Assembly (NCBI RefSeq): GCF_000334895.1 | Contig: NZ_BAFM01000003.1 | Span: forward strand, 124,001-188,000 | Source: Halococcus agarilyticus | GTDB lineage: Archaea > Halobacteriota > Halobacteria > Halobacteriales > Halococcaceae | Reading direction: 5' to 3' | Length of the DNA stretch: 64,000 nucleotides | In this document: piece after piece, positions 52,911-61,908 of the stretch | Layout of the letters: each line of letters begins with the position of its first letter | Position numbering within the stretch: position 1 is the stretch's first letter | Notes under the pieces: model-generated | What the model was told of the DNA's origin: nothing | Seen by the model: only the letters and a program-made list of their open reading frames with translations | Database searches by the model: none | Made by a program: the position numbers and the translations under genes

Positions 52911-54213
52911 CGATGGCTCCGTCGAGGACGCTCACCGCACGATCCAGCTGGTCGTCACTCGTGATCAGCGGGGGCGTCACCATGATCTGGAACGACGGCC
53001 GACCGCCGCCGAAGAGCACGCCGTCCTCGCGGGCGGCCCCGAGCACGTCCATCACCGGGTTGTCACCGTCGTCCACCCGGGGATCGTGGAACGGCTCGCC
53101 GGTCTCGGGATCGGCGAACTCGACCGTCCAGAGGAACCCCCGACCGTGAACGTCGTGGACGACGTCGTGAGTGGCTTCGAGGTCTTCGAGTCCCTCGCGG
53201 AGCACGGGTTCGAGCTCCCCGACGTTCTCGATCGGCCCCTCGGTGTAGGCGTCGATCGCGGCGACGCCGGCGGCGCAGGCCACCGGATGGCCGCCGAACG
53301 TCTGGCCGAGATCGAACCCCTCGCGCTCGACGTACGACCCCACGTCGGGGCCCGCGATGACGCCCGCGAGCGGCGCGTACGCGCCCGTGACGCCCTTCGC
53401 GAACGTGATCATGTCCGGATCCACGGGTTCGGTGTCCATCCCGAACCAGTCGCCACACCGGCCGAACCCCGCGATGACCTCGTCGGCGATCAGGGAGATG
53501 TCGTACTCGTCACAGAGCTCCCGGACGCGCTCGAAGTACCCTGGTGGAGCGGGGAACCCGCCGCTGGTGCCGGCTACTGGCTCGGTGAGGATCGCGGCGA
53601 TCGAGTCGGGGTCCTCGTTGCGGATCACGAACTCGAGGTGGTCGGCCGCGAGCCGCGCGAGCTCGTCGGGATCGTCGGTGTCGAACGCCCGCGGGATCGG
53701 CGGCAGGAACTTCGCCGCACCGGTGGTCGCCGCGTGGTTTTCGAGCGTCGCGCGGGTGTCGGGATCGCCCGTCAGGCTCCCCGCCCCGTAGGTGCCGCCG
53801 TGGTACGAGCGCCACCTGGTGAGCACCTTCGGCGCGTCGTGGTACTCCCGGGCGAGCTGGACCGCGACCTCGTTGGCCTCGCTCCCCGAGATCGAGAGGA
53901 ACGTGTGCGAGAGGTCGCCCGGCGCGATCTCGGCGAGTCGTTCGGCCAACTCCTCACGGATCGGCGTGCTCTTCGCCGAGGAGACGTACGGAATCTGCCT
54001 CGCCTGGTCGGCCATCGCCTCGACCACCGACTCCTGGTCGTGGCCGAGGTTGGCGCAGTACAGCTGCGAGCAGAAGTCGAGGTACTCCTTCCCCGCGTCG
54101 TCCGTGACGGTGACGCCCGACCCCTCGGTGATCGTGAGCACGTCGCCGGTGGGATCGTACCAGTGGGGGATGCTCGTCCCGTCGCTCCGTGCAGCCGGTG
54201 CCTGCTGTGACAT
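52894..54213 (-). CDS. Class III (omega) aminotransferase
   Basis: A 439-residue PLP enzyme. EYLDFCSQLYCANLGH, YHGGTYGAGSLTGD, LIADEVIAGFGRCGDWFG and TFAKGVTGAYAPL (Lys) are class III landmarks. It probably acts on an omega-amino or beta-amino compound, or alanine-glyoxylate type pairs. It opens the minus-strand cluster of aminotransferase, OCD-like, M20, transporter, amidase and HDAC-like genes. Confidence 0.92.
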   Translation of the reverse strand: MSQQAPAARSDGTSIPHWYDPTGDVLTITEGSGVTVTDDAGKEYLDFCSQLYCANLGHDQESVVEAMADQARQIPYVSSAKSTPIREELAERLAEIAPGDLSHTFLSISGSEANEVAVQLAREYHDAPKVLTRWRSYHGGTYGAGSLTGDPDTRATLENHAATTGAAKFLPPIPRAFDTDDPDELARLAADHLEFVIRNEDPDSIAAILTEPVAGTSGGFPAPPGYFERVRELCDEYDISLIADEVIAGFGRCGDWFGMDTEPVDPDMITFAKGVTGAYAPLAGVIAGPDVGSYVEREGFDLGQTFGGHPVACAAGVAAIDAYTEGPIENVGELEPVLREGLEDLEATHDVVHDVHGRGFLWTVEFADPETGEPFHDPRVDDGDNPVMDVLGAAREDGVLFGGGRPSFQIMVTPPLITSDDQLDRAVSVLDGAIDDVFN

Positions 54214-54305
54214 GGTCGGTGGTTGCAGTCCATCATAATAAGGCTTTCTTGGACTGTATCCAAAAACCTCTCACTCCGCGAAACTCCGTTCTTCGGGTCC
54301 GCGAC

Positions 54306-55091
54306 TCAGCCGTGGCCCGCCAGCACGGCGTTCACCGCCGCTCCGGTGAGGAGGATGAACATGCTCGCGTACACCCAGATCAGCACCGAGAGCACGACGC
54401 CGAGCACCTCGTATGCCTCCTGGGTGATCGCGTAGGTGGCGTAGAGCTGGAAGGCGACGTGAAACAGCGCCCAGCCGACCGCGGCCACCACTGCCCCCGG
54501 GAGCACCTCCTGGGGAGTCACGTCGACGTTCGGGAACACGTAGTACAGCGGGAAGAACACGACCGCGAGCACGACCACGAACAGCAGCGGGTTGGCGAGT
54601 CGCACGAGCGGTCCCAGTGGAACTACCGCGACGATCGTACCCACGATCACCGACGCGAACAGCCCGACCCCCACGGCGAGCACGGCCACGACGCCGTCAC
54701 CGAACTGTCGCCGGAGCGACTCGTGGGTCGGCGCGTCGTAGATCGTCGCGAAGGCGATGTCGAGCCCGCGGAAGATCCTGAGGAGGCTCCAGACCAGCGC
54801 GGCGGCACCCAGTACCACGAGACCGGTGCGATCCGCCGCGCCCGTGATCGCGTCCGCGAGCAGCGCCCGCGCCTGCGGCGTGAGATACGGCTGTGTCACC
54901 TCGTTCATGTAGCCGACGCCGGCCTCGCCGCCGACCGCCGAGACCGCGACGAGCGAGAGCAACGACACCGGGACGAGCGCGACGAACACGTGGTACGCGA
55001 GGCTCCCGGCGAGAAAGGGCACGTAGTTCCCGGTCACGTGGCGCGTGATCCGGCGGACGATCGTTGGCAGCGTGGCGATGCGATCGTTCAT
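54306..55091 (-). CDS. YihY/BrkB-family membrane protein
   Basis: A 261-residue protein with about six spans. NYVPFLAGSLAYHVFVALVP, LVWSLLRIFRGLDIAFATIYD and LIWVYASMFILLTGAAVNAV are YihY landmarks. The family is often called ribonuclease BN by old error. Its activity is unknown. It lies 92 bp from the aminotransferase gene on the same strand. Confidence 0.88.
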   Translation of the reverse strand: MNDRIATLPTIVRRITRHVTGNYVPFLAGSLAYHVFVALVPVSLLSLVAVSAVGGEAGVGYMNEVTQPYLTPQARALLADAITGAADRTGLVVLGAAALVWSLLRIFRGLDIAFATIYDAPTHESLRRQFGDGVVAVLAVGVGLFASVIVGTIVAVVPLGPLVRLANPLLFVVVLAVVFFPLYYVFPNVDVTPQEVLPGAVVAAVGWALFHVAFQLYATYAITQEAYEVLGVVLSVLIWVYASMFILLTGAAVNAVLAGHG

Positions 55092-55394
55092 GTTCGGTGT
55101 CTCGACGGGACGGTGGAATCACCGCTGCGCGATCGACGACCCGCGTCTCCCGGTCTCACTGGGTTCGGGTACGACGAGCGGCGGAATATATCCACGGCCT
55201 TCGATGGCTCGGCCGGCGAGCGACACCGAACCGCTTCGACGACTCGTCCGGGCGGTTGCGTCGGCGTCACGCCAGGCGCACCCGGTGCGGTCCGCACTCG
55301 CGGGTCGGCCGCCGAGTCGCTCCGTTCGCGGACGAGAGCGAGCATGCGAATACAGCCCCAACTGTCTTGATCGCGTCCGAGGTACGACCTATCG
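55092..55394. other. 303-bp divergent intergenic region
   Basis: It holds control sequences for the minus-strand YihY-like gene and the plus-strand DUF892 gene. An AT-rich GGAATATATCC palindrome-like block lies near 55180-55195. No gene is seen. Confidence 0.4.
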
Positions 55395-55877
55395 ATGTCT
55401 GTCCAGAACACCCGCGACCTGTTCGAGCACGAGCTACAGGACATCTACTTCGCCGAACACGAGCTCACGTCGGCGTACGAACGGATGGCCGAACACACCG
55501 CGGACGACGAGATCCAGGCGTTCTTCGAGGAGCACGTCGACGAGACCGCCGACCACATCGAGCGGCTCGTCGAGGTCTTCGAGCAGACCGACGAACCGCC
55601 ACAGACCGAGGAGTGCGAGGGTATCGAGGGGCTGCTCACCGAGTGGGAGGGGTTCCTCGACGAGGCCGAGAGCGGGCCGCTGCTCGATTACTACAACCTC
55701 GTCACGGCGGTCAAGACCGAACGCTACGAACAGTCGGCCTACGAGAGCCTCGTCGGCCTCGCCGAGCACGAGGGCCGCTCCGAGGCCGCCGACCTCCTCC
55801 GTGAGAACTTGGCGGAGGACGAGGCAACGCTCGACGAACTCGGCGAGATGGTCGACGACTACGACGCGCTCTCGTAA
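55395..55877 (+). CDS. Ferritin-like DUF892 (YciE/YciF) protein
   Basis: A 160-residue four-helix protein: FEHELQDIYFAEHELTSAYERM, FFEEHVDETADHIERLVEVFEQ, YYNLVTAVKTERYEQSAYESL and LLRENLAEDEATLDELGEMV, each here cited in part. Glu and His residues recur in E-x6-Y and E-x2-H patterns that could bind a di-iron centre. Family members respond to stress. The exact role is unknown. Confidence 0.85.
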   Translation: MSVQNTRDLFEHELQDIYFAEHELTSAYERMAEHTADDEIQAFFEEHVDETADHIERLVEVFEQTDEPPQTEECEGIEGLLTEWEGFLDEAESGPLLDYYNLVTAVKTERYEQSAYESLVGLAEHEGRSEAADLLRENLAEDEATLDELGEMVDDYDALS

Positions 55878-55918
55878 GGCTCGCGTCCGCTCACACCACG
55901 ACCACGCCTCCTTCCGGT

Positions 55919-56893
55919 TCAGTTGCCGTTCGTCTCGATCCGCGCACCCTCGTTTCGGGGTTCACAGACCACGACGTTGCCGTCGACGCCCGCCGACGCG
56001 AGCGCGTCGCGGGCCGCCGTGCGGGCTTCCTCGGCGTGTGCGTCGTCGGTCAGGCCGTACACCGCGGGGCCCCACGACGACTGGCCCGCGCCCGCGATCG
56101 CCGCCGACGCACCGAGGTCGTCGATCAGGTCGCCAAGCGGCGGGCGGTAGACGCCGCCCTGCTCGTCGGCGTACCACGCGCCGTTGAGGCGACCGAGTTC
56201 GGCGATCGCGCTCCCGAACGGCTTCAGCGATCCCTCGGCTGCCGCCGGCAGCAGCCGCCGCGCGACCAGTTTCGCGATCTCGTCGGTGATCGCGGGGTCG
56301 GCGTGGGCCGCGACGCGTTCGAGACTCCGTTCCTCGCCCTCGCCGCTCCGGCCCGCCGCGAGGTCGGGGAGCACGAGGACGAACCGCCACGCCTCGGGGA
56401 GCGCGTGGCGGGCGATCGGTTCGGGCACCGTCCACTCGCCCTCTGCCGGCGGGTCGGCGGTGAACCGCTCGGTCCGGTGACCCGCGTCGACGACGAACCC
56501 GCCCCGTTCGAACGCTGCACAGCCGACGCCGCTGCGTCCCCCGCGACCCAGCGCCGGCGCGCGCTCTCGCACTCGTGGCTCGCGATCGTGTGCCCGCGCG
56601 ACCGCCGCGAGCACGGCGAGGGCGAGCTGGGTGCCGCTGCCGAGGCCGACGTGGCGGGGGAGTCGCTCACGGACCGCGACCTCGGCACCCGAGACGCCGA
56701 GCAGTTCGACCGCGCGGTCGGCGTACTCGCCAGTCCGAGGGTCGTCCGCGTGTACTGTTTCGGCGGGCCGGGCGTCGACGACGAGCCGGGGTTCGGCGAG
56801 CGCGCACCCGACGCCGCCGTAGAGCCGTTCGCGTGCGAGTGCGAGGCTCTGGAACCCGAAGTGGAGCCGCGCGCCCGCCGTGACCCGCGCCAT
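55919..56893 (-). CDS. Beta-RFAP synthase-like GHMP-fold protein
   Basis: A 324-residue protein. The start VTAGARLHFGFQSL and the glycine loop PRHVGLGSGTQLALAV are the signature of beta-ribofuranosylaminobenzene 5'-phosphate synthase, which joins 4-hydroxybenzoate or aminobenzoate to PRPP on the path to methanopterin-type pterins. GAGQSSWGPAVYG is near the C-terminus. In a halophile it may serve a modified folate or another C1 carrier. It lies 31 bp downstream of the glycosyltransferase gene on the same strand. Confidence 0.82.
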   Translation of the reverse strand: MARVTAGARLHFGFQSLALARERLYGGVGCALAEPRLVVDARPAETVHADDPRTGEYADRAVELLGVSGAEVAVRERLPRHVGLGSGTQLALAVLAAVARAHDREPRVRERAPALGRGGRSGVGCAAFERGGFVVDAGHRTERFTADPPAEGEWTVPEPIARHALPEAWRFVLVLPDLAAGRSGEGEERSLERVAAHADPAITDEIAKLVARRLLPAAAEGSLKPFGSAIAELGRLNGAWYADEQGGVYRPPLGDLIDDLGASAAIAGAGQSSWGPAVYGLTDDAHAEEARTAARDALASAGVDGNVVVCEPRNEGARIETNGN

Positions 56894-56924
56894 GGGGAAC
56901 GCTCGACCCGTTCGCGAAAATCGG

Positions 56925-57890
56925 TTACGGTCGCTCGCCGAGGACGTGCGCCGCCGCGTGGTCCGCGCCGTTCTCGTACGCCGGCGGGTCGAGGGGTTGG
57001 CCGACTGCCCGGACGACGTGGGAGATCGAGTGCTCGACCTGGAACCCCTCGACCCCCGTGCGCTCGATGACCCGCGAGACGCCGTGTTGTTCGTCGGTGA
57101 ACGGATAGATCACACAGGGCGTGCCGGCGACCGCGGCCTCCATCACGGTCGAGTAGCCGGAACACACCACCCGATCGGCGGCACGCAGATGGGGAAGCAA
57201 CGCGGGCACGCACTCCCAGTCCGGGCTGCCGACGAACGTCACGTCGTGGCCCGCAGTGCGAAGCCGATCCGTGAGCTCGTCGAACCCGTTCGAGTACGCG
57301 CTCGGCACCACGAGGACGTCGGTCTCGACGGGTGGTCGCCCCTCGTCGCCGTCCGTCACGTCGAGCGCGATCGGCGGAACACGCGTTACACCGGGAGGAT
57401 CGCCGGGATCGGCCGGCCAGATCGATGGGTAGAGGAAGTCCTCCGCGGCGAACTGCTGGTGACGGTTGAGCAGCCAGGTGAAGCCCTGTTCGATGACCGC
57501 GTCGTAGTACGACGAGGCGTTGTGGGTGCAGACGAACAGCCGCGTGTCGGCGAACTCGGCCGCCATCGCGGCGAACATGTCGTCGGTCACGAGCGCGTCG
57601 GGCTGCTCGCGTCGGAGCCAGCCCACGTAGTCCGCCACCCGGTGGGCGCTGTTGGGAAGGCTGTTGGCGAGCACGCGCGCGAGCGAGCCGCCCTGGTAGT
57701 CGCCGATGAAGTCGACGGCGGCGGGTTCGAACTGCTCGTACCCGTTGAACTCGATGAAGCGCGCACCGTGGCCGCCGCCGGCGAGCGTGACCGTCGCGCC
57801 GCGGGCTTCGAGGGCGCGCGCGACCGCCAGCATCCTGGTCGCGTGCCCCGCTCCCTCGGGGTAGTGGGCGACGGCCACAGTGGGTGCCAT
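56925..57890 (-). CDS. Glycosyltransferase (MurG/UDP-glucuronosyl-like, GT-B fold)
   Basis: A 321-residue protein. GAGHATRMLAVARALEARG opens the N-domain, and LPHLRAADRVVCSGYSTVME with GTPCVIYPFTDEQHGVSRV is the donor-binding C-domain. The acceptor is unknown. It is upstream of the beta-RFAP synthase-like gene in the same direction, so the two may be co-transcribed. Confidence 0.82.
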   Translation of the reverse strand: MAPTVAVAHYPEGAGHATRMLAVARALEARGATVTLAGGGHGARFIEFNGYEQFEPAAVDFIGDYQGGSLARVLANSLPNSAHRVADYVGWLRREQPDALVTDDMFAAMAAEFADTRLFVCTHNASSYYDAVIEQGFTWLLNRHQQFAAEDFLYPSIWPADPGDPPGVTRVPPIALDVTDGDEGRPPVETDVLVVPSAYSNGFDELTDRLRTAGHDVTFVGSPDWECVPALLPHLRAADRVVCSGYSTVMEAAVAGTPCVIYPFTDEQHGVSRVIERTGVEGFQVEHSISHVVRAVGQPLDPPAYENGADHAAAHVLGERP

Positions 57891-58100
57891 TGCCCCTCCC
57901 TGCCACCGGCGGCCACAAAACCTGTTCGACTCGGTTCCACCCGAACGTGACGGAGCAACAAACCGTTACGGCCCCGAATCAGCACCCAAACCGATCACGA
58001 CGGACGATCGATCGAACGTACGGGGGGCGAACGATCGGGCGAAATCCACGAGCCGGCGACCCGATCCCTGCCGGCACCGCATATCTACCGCCGACCGACA

Positions 58101-58108
58101 GTATAAAC
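58101..58108 (+). promoter_or_regulatory. Box A of ilvD
   Basis: GTATAAAC lies 23-30 nt before the ATG at 58131, consistent with a leaderless mRNA. Confidence 0.55.
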
Positions 58109-58130
58109 CGCTGGCCGCCGAGGCGGGGGT

Positions 58131-59897
58131 ATGAGTCAGCAGCCGAAATCGCCCGAGGCGGACCACGAGGGCGGGTCGAGGGATCGAGGTGAAGCCGGAT
58201 CGCCCGAGGGTCTCCGGAGCCGCGAAGTCACGGACGGCCCCGAGCGCGCGCCCCATCGAGCGATGTTCCGCGCGATGGGGTTCGACGACGCGGACCTCGA
58301 CTCGCCGATGGTCGGCATCGCGAACCCCGCCGCCGACATCACGCCGTGTAACGTCCACCTCGATTCGGTCGCCGAGAGCGCCATCGAGGGCGTCGACGAG
58401 GCGGAGGGGATGCCGATCGAGTTCGGCACGATCACGATCTCGGATGCGATCTCGATGGGTACTGAAGGAATGAAGGCCTCGCTCGTGAGTCGGGAGGTGA
58501 TCGCCGACTCCGTGGAGCTGGTGGCCTTCGGCGAGCGCATGGACGCCCTCGTCACCGTCGCGGGCTGTGACAAGAACCTCCCCGGGATGATGATGGCCGC
58601 GATTCGGACCGATCTACCGTCGGTGTTTTGCTACGGCGGGTCGATCCTGCCTGGCGAGCACGGGGGCCGGGAAGTCACCGTCCAGGACGTCTTCGAAGGC
58701 GTCGGCACGTACGCCGAGGGTGAGATGAGCCGCGAGGAGCTCGACGACCTCGAACGCAGCGCCTGCCCCGGTGCGGGCTCGTGCGGTGGGATGTTCACCG
58801 CGAACACGATGGCGTCGATCGCGGAGGCGATCGGCCTCGCACCGCTCGGGAGTGCGAGCCCACCCGCAGAAAGCGACGAGCGCCGGGTAGTCGCCCGGGA
58901 AGCGGGTGAGATCGCGCTTGACGCGGTCGCGGAGGACCGCAAACCGTCGGACATCCTAACGCGTGCGAGCTTCGAGAACGCGATCGCGCTTCAGGTCGCG
59001 ATGGGTGGCTCCACGAACGCCGTGCTCCACCTGCTGGCGATGGCCGCCGAGGCGGGCATCGACCTCGACATCGAGACCTTCGACGAGATCTCCCGGCGGA
59101 CGCCGAAGATCGCGAACCTCCAGCCCGGCGGCACGCGCGTCATGAAGGACCTCCACGACGCCGGGGGCGTGCCGGTCGTGGTTCGCCGGCTCGTCGAGGG
59201 TGGCTACATGGACGGCGACGCGATGACCGTCACCGGGCGCACGATCGCCGAGGAGCTCAACGAACTCGACCTTCCCGACGACGAGTCGATCGACGCCGAC
59301 TTCCTTCGGCCCGTCTCGGACCCGTTCTACGAGGAGGGCGCGATCCGGATCCTGACGGGGAACCTCGCACCCGACGGCGCGGTCATCAAGGTCACTGGCG
59401 AGGAGGGCCTCCGCCACGAGGGTCCGGTTCGAGTGTTCGAACGCGAGGAGGGCGCGATGGAGTACGTCCAGGAGGGTCACGTCGACTCCGGCGACGTGCT
59501 CTGCATTCGCAACGAGGGGCCGAAGGGTGGACCCGGGATGCGCGAGATGCTCGGCGTGACCTCCGCGGTCGCGGGCCAGGGTCACGCGGAGGACGTCGCG
59601 CTCTTCACCGATGGGCGGTTCTCGGGGGCGACTCGCGGGTTCTCGATCGGTCACGTCGCACCCGAGGCGTTCGCCGACGGGCCGATCGCCGCGCTGGAGG
59701 ACGGCGACCGCGTGACGATCGACGTCGCCGAACGGACTCTCGAAGTCGACCTCACCGACGCCGAGATCGAGTCCCGCCTGGCCGAGCGCGAGCGGCCCGA
59801 TCCCGACTACACTTCGGGCGTGCTCGCGAAGTACGGGGCGATGTTCGGTTCAGCGGCCGACGGTGCGGTGACGAACCCCAGTGCGAAGCGGGAATAG
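58131..59897 (+). CDS. ilvD: Dihydroxy-acid dehydratase
   Basis: A 588-residue iron-sulfur dehydratase of branched-chain amino acid synthesis. The cluster Cys residues lie in [27 protein letters not shown] and [32 protein letters not shown] is another hallmark. The N-terminal 45 residues are an extra acidic, disordered halophilic extension ([16 protein letters not shown]). The stop is followed at once by the second family B repeat. Confidence 0.95.
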   Translation: MSQQPKSPEADHEGGSRDRGEAGSPEGLRSREVTDGPERAPHRAMFRAMGFDDADLDSPMVGIANPAADITPCNVHLDSVAESAIEGVDEAEGMPIEFGTITISDAISMGTEGMKASLVSREVIADSVELVAFGERMDALVTVAGCDKNLPGMMMAAIRTDLPSVFCYGGSILPGEHGGREVTVQDVFEGVGTYAEGEMSREELDDLERSACPGAGSCGGMFTANTMASIAEAIGLAPLGSASPPAESDERRVVAREAGEIALDAVAEDRKPSDILTRASFENAIALQVAMGGSTNAVLHLLAMAAEAGIDLDIETFDEISRRTPKIANLQPGGTRVMKDLHDAGGVPVVVRRLVEGGYMDGDAMTVTGRTIAEELNELDLPDDESIDADFLRPVSDPFYEEGAIRILTGNLAPDGAVIKVTGEEGLRHEGPVRVFEREEGAMEYVQEGHVDSGDVLCIRNEGPKGGPGMREMLGVTSAVAGQGHAEDVALFTDGRFSGATRGFSIGHVAPEAFADGPIAALEDGDRVTIDVAERTLEVDLTDAEIESRLAERERPDPDYTSGVLAKYGAMFGSAADGAVTNPSAKRE

Positions 59898-60241
59898 CGG
59901 GGGGTGGTGCGGTTGCGGCGGCGGTGCAGTTGCGGTCCTGGTGGATGAAGGGCGAGACCACGAACGGAGTGAGTGGTTGAGGGCTTCGGCGGTCGTGGTT
60001 GCGGTGCGGAAAGCACAGCAGTCGTACCGTGAGCGAGGCGAAGCCGAGCGAGCGGGTGTTTTTGGTCCAGATTTTTGCGAGTAGCGAGGGACGCGGAGCG
60101 TCCCTCGTACCGTGCGAGCGGGCTTCGGCCCGCGAGCAGAGAGCGGTGGGCAAGCGAGTGTAACGAGCGAGCGCACCCGACGAAGTAAAAAGGTGGGTGG
60201 GGAGTCGCAAAGGTTTAGCGGGCGGGTACGCTACCGCGAGC
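59898..60241. repeat. Dispersed intergenic repeat, family B copy 2
   Basis: Bases 59898-60195 match 33299-33745 in order and type: GGTGCGGTTGCGG, GGATGAAGGGCGAG, GAGGGCTTCGG, GCGGGTGTTTTTGGTCCA and AAAAAGGTGGGT. Stems GGGACGC/GCGTCCC and CGGGC/GCCCG near 60085-60135 add further hairpins. No gene is seen. Confidence 0.7.
59957..59977 (+). repeat. Variable-stem hairpin, stem ACCAC
   Basis: ACCAC and GTGGT flank GAACGGAGTGA. It stands at the same place in the repeat as 33367-33391, which has a fully different but also self-complementary stem. Confidence 0.75.
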
Positions 60242-60712
60242 ATGGCGGACTGTCCACTCGCCGACGAATGCCCGAGTTTCTCCGAGCGGGTCGCCGGGAT
60301 GGGGTGTCAACACTACGGCAACCGGGGCGGCGCTGAGTGGTGCAACCACTACAGCCAGCCGATCCGCGAGCTCAAGTCCCAGCCCGTGCAGATCGGCGAG
60401 GAGCTGATCGTCGACGTGACGGACATCCACGAGAGCGGGGCCGGCGTCGGCCGGACTGAGGATGGATTCATCGTCTTCGTCGACGGCGTGCTCCCCGACG
60501 CACGCGCCCGAGTGAAAGTCACCAAAGTCCGCTCGAACCACGCGAGGGCCGACGAGCTCGAACGCCTGCCGATGGACGACGAGGACGAAGGCGACGCGGG
60601 CGACGCAGCGGACGGCGAAACCGACGGAGACGATGGCGACGGAAACGAGCGCGATGGCAGGCCGAAACGCCGCGAGCGGCTGGGTAGTCGGGAGAACTTC
60701 TGGGGCGGGTAG
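60242..60712 (+). CDS. TRAM-domain protein with N-terminal cysteine motif
   Basis: A 156-residue protein. Residues 1-36 contain Cys at MADCPLADECPSF, GCQHYG and EWCNHY, which may bind zinc or a cluster. Residues about 48-105 form a TRAM beta barrel (QIGEELIVDVTDIHESGAGVG, then IVFVDGVLPDARARVKV) expected to bind RNA. The tail is a low-complexity Asp/Gly/Glu stretch. ATG 60242 is chosen at the conserved start. Confidence 0.85.
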   Translation: MADCPLADECPSFSERVAGMGCQHYGNRGGAEWCNHYSQPIRELKSQPVQIGEELIVDVTDIHESGAGVGRTEDGFIVFVDGVLPDARARVKVTKVRSNHARADELERLPMDDEDEGDAGDAADGETDGDDGDGNERDGRPKRRERLGSRENFWGG

Positions 60713-60748
60713 GGCGGGTCGACGACCGAGTGGACAGCTACTTTTCGA

Positions 60749-61021
60749 TCACCACGTCTCGACGGTGCCGTCGCGAACGTCTTCGAGACAGCCCTCGCAG
60801 TCGGGATGGCCAGCCTCGAAGCAGTCGGGAACGTAGCCGTCGAGGACCACGGTGCGCTTCTGGGCGTGGCGGCGACAGACGATCCGGGCGTGCTCGTCGT
60901 AGGGACCCTCGGCGTCGGCGCGTTCCTGGCCTTGGCTGTAGGCGCGCTTCGCCGCCGCGAACCGGCGACCCGCTGCGCGCGCGGTCGCCCCGAGAAACCC
61001 TCTGCGCCGCTCGTCGCTCAT
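60749..61021 (-). CDS. Small basic-acidic protein with Cys/His motif (DUF7091-like)
   Basis: A 90-residue protein. The basic start is MSDERRRGFLGATARAAGRR. The later part has VCRRHAQKRTVVLDG and CFEAGHPDCEGCLEDVRDG, giving Cys and His for one zinc site, and it ends in TVETW. From memory it resembles the haloarchaeal DUF7091 family. The role is unknown. It is convergent with the TRAM gene. Confidence 0.7.
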   Translation of the reverse strand: MSDERRRGFLGATARAAGRRFAAAKRAYSQGQERADAEGPYDEHARIVCRRHAQKRTVVLDGYVPDCFEAGHPDCEGCLEDVRDGTVETW

Positions 61022-61235
61022 GGGTTCGATTGCGTGGCGCGCTACAAAGGCCCGTCGGCTTCCCGGAAGCCTTACTATCCACGGCGTGATGGTTGCCGAC
61101 GGTAGCCGATGACCTCCCATACTCGTTTCTGACCGGGCCCATCGGTGGGTGGTGTCACCCGCCCGACGGCGATCGGTCCGGTTCGCGCACGCACCGTTTT
61201 CGACCGACGATCAGGCGACAGACCAGACAAAATCC

Positions 61236-61805
61236 ATGCCAGGACCGGTCTTCATCGAGGGCGAACGGATCGAACTCAGAACCGTCGAAGAGGAGGATAT
61301 CGAGTTCCTCACCCGCGGCGTGAACCATCCCGCGATCCGCCGGTACATCTCGGCGTTTCGAACACCACAGAACGGAGAGCGTTACGACGAGGTCTTCGAG
61401 AACGTCGATAGCAGCGAGAACGGGGCGAGCCTCCTCGTCTGCGCCGACGGCGAGCGGGTCGGCTCCGTTCAGTTGTATCCCGTCGACGACGGCCGCGGCA
61501 CGGCGAACCTCGCGTACTGGATCGACCCCGAACACCAGAACGACGGTTACGCGACGGAGGCGTGCGAGCTCGTCGTCGCGTACGGCTTCGAGGAGCTTCG
61601 ACTCCATCGCATCTCGGCGGTGACGATGGCTCCGAACGCCGCCTCGCGACGGGTACTCGAACGCCTCGGCTTCACCCACGAGGGGACGAAACGCGAGTCG
61701 GCGTTCGCCGAGGGTGAGCACGTCGACGAGGAGCAGTACGGCCTGCTCGAAACCGAGTGGCGCGAAAGACGCGAGCAACACGACGAAACGAGGTCGGCTC
61801 CGTAG
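61236..61805 (+). CDS. GNAT-family N-acetyltransferase (RimJ/RimL-like)
   Basis: A 189-residue acetyltransferase. ERIELRTVEEEDIEFL opens the fold, LAYWIDPEHQNDGYATEA is the acetyl-CoA loop, and NAASRRVLERLGFTHEG is the RimL signature. It may modify a protein N-terminus or a small amine. The start is taken at ATG 61236. Confidence 0.88.
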   Translation: MPGPVFIEGERIELRTVEEEDIEFLTRGVNHPAIRRYISAFRTPQNGERYDEVFENVDSSENGASLLVCADGERVGSVQLYPVDDGRGTANLAYWIDPEHQNDGYATEACELVVAYGFEELRLHRISAVTMAPNAASRRVLERLGFTHEGTKRESAFAEGEHVDEEQYGLLETEWRERREQHDETRSAP

Positions 61806-61840
61806 CGTCTGCAGATTCACTTTCACCCCGCTCGCGGAAC

Positions 61841-61848
61841 TTTTTATA
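61841..61848 (+). promoter_or_regulatory. Box A of the rpa1-rpap1 operon
   Basis: TTTTTATA is followed by an expected transcription start near 61872. This leaves a leader of about 37 nt before the ATG at 61909. Confidence 0.55.
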
Positions 61849-61871
61849 CCGTCGGGAGCCAAGCGGTGTAC

Positions 61872-61898
61872 GTCTCCCACCGAAAACAAAGCGGAGAC
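61872..61898 (+). promoter_or_regulatory. Hairpin at the 5' end of the rpa1 leader
   Basis: GTCTCC and GGAGAC enclose 15 nt. It coincides with the expected 5' end of the mRNA and ends 10 nt before the start codon. It might affect translation or stability of the RPA mRNA. Confidence 0.4.
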
Positions 61899-61908
61899 AG
61901 GAACACCA

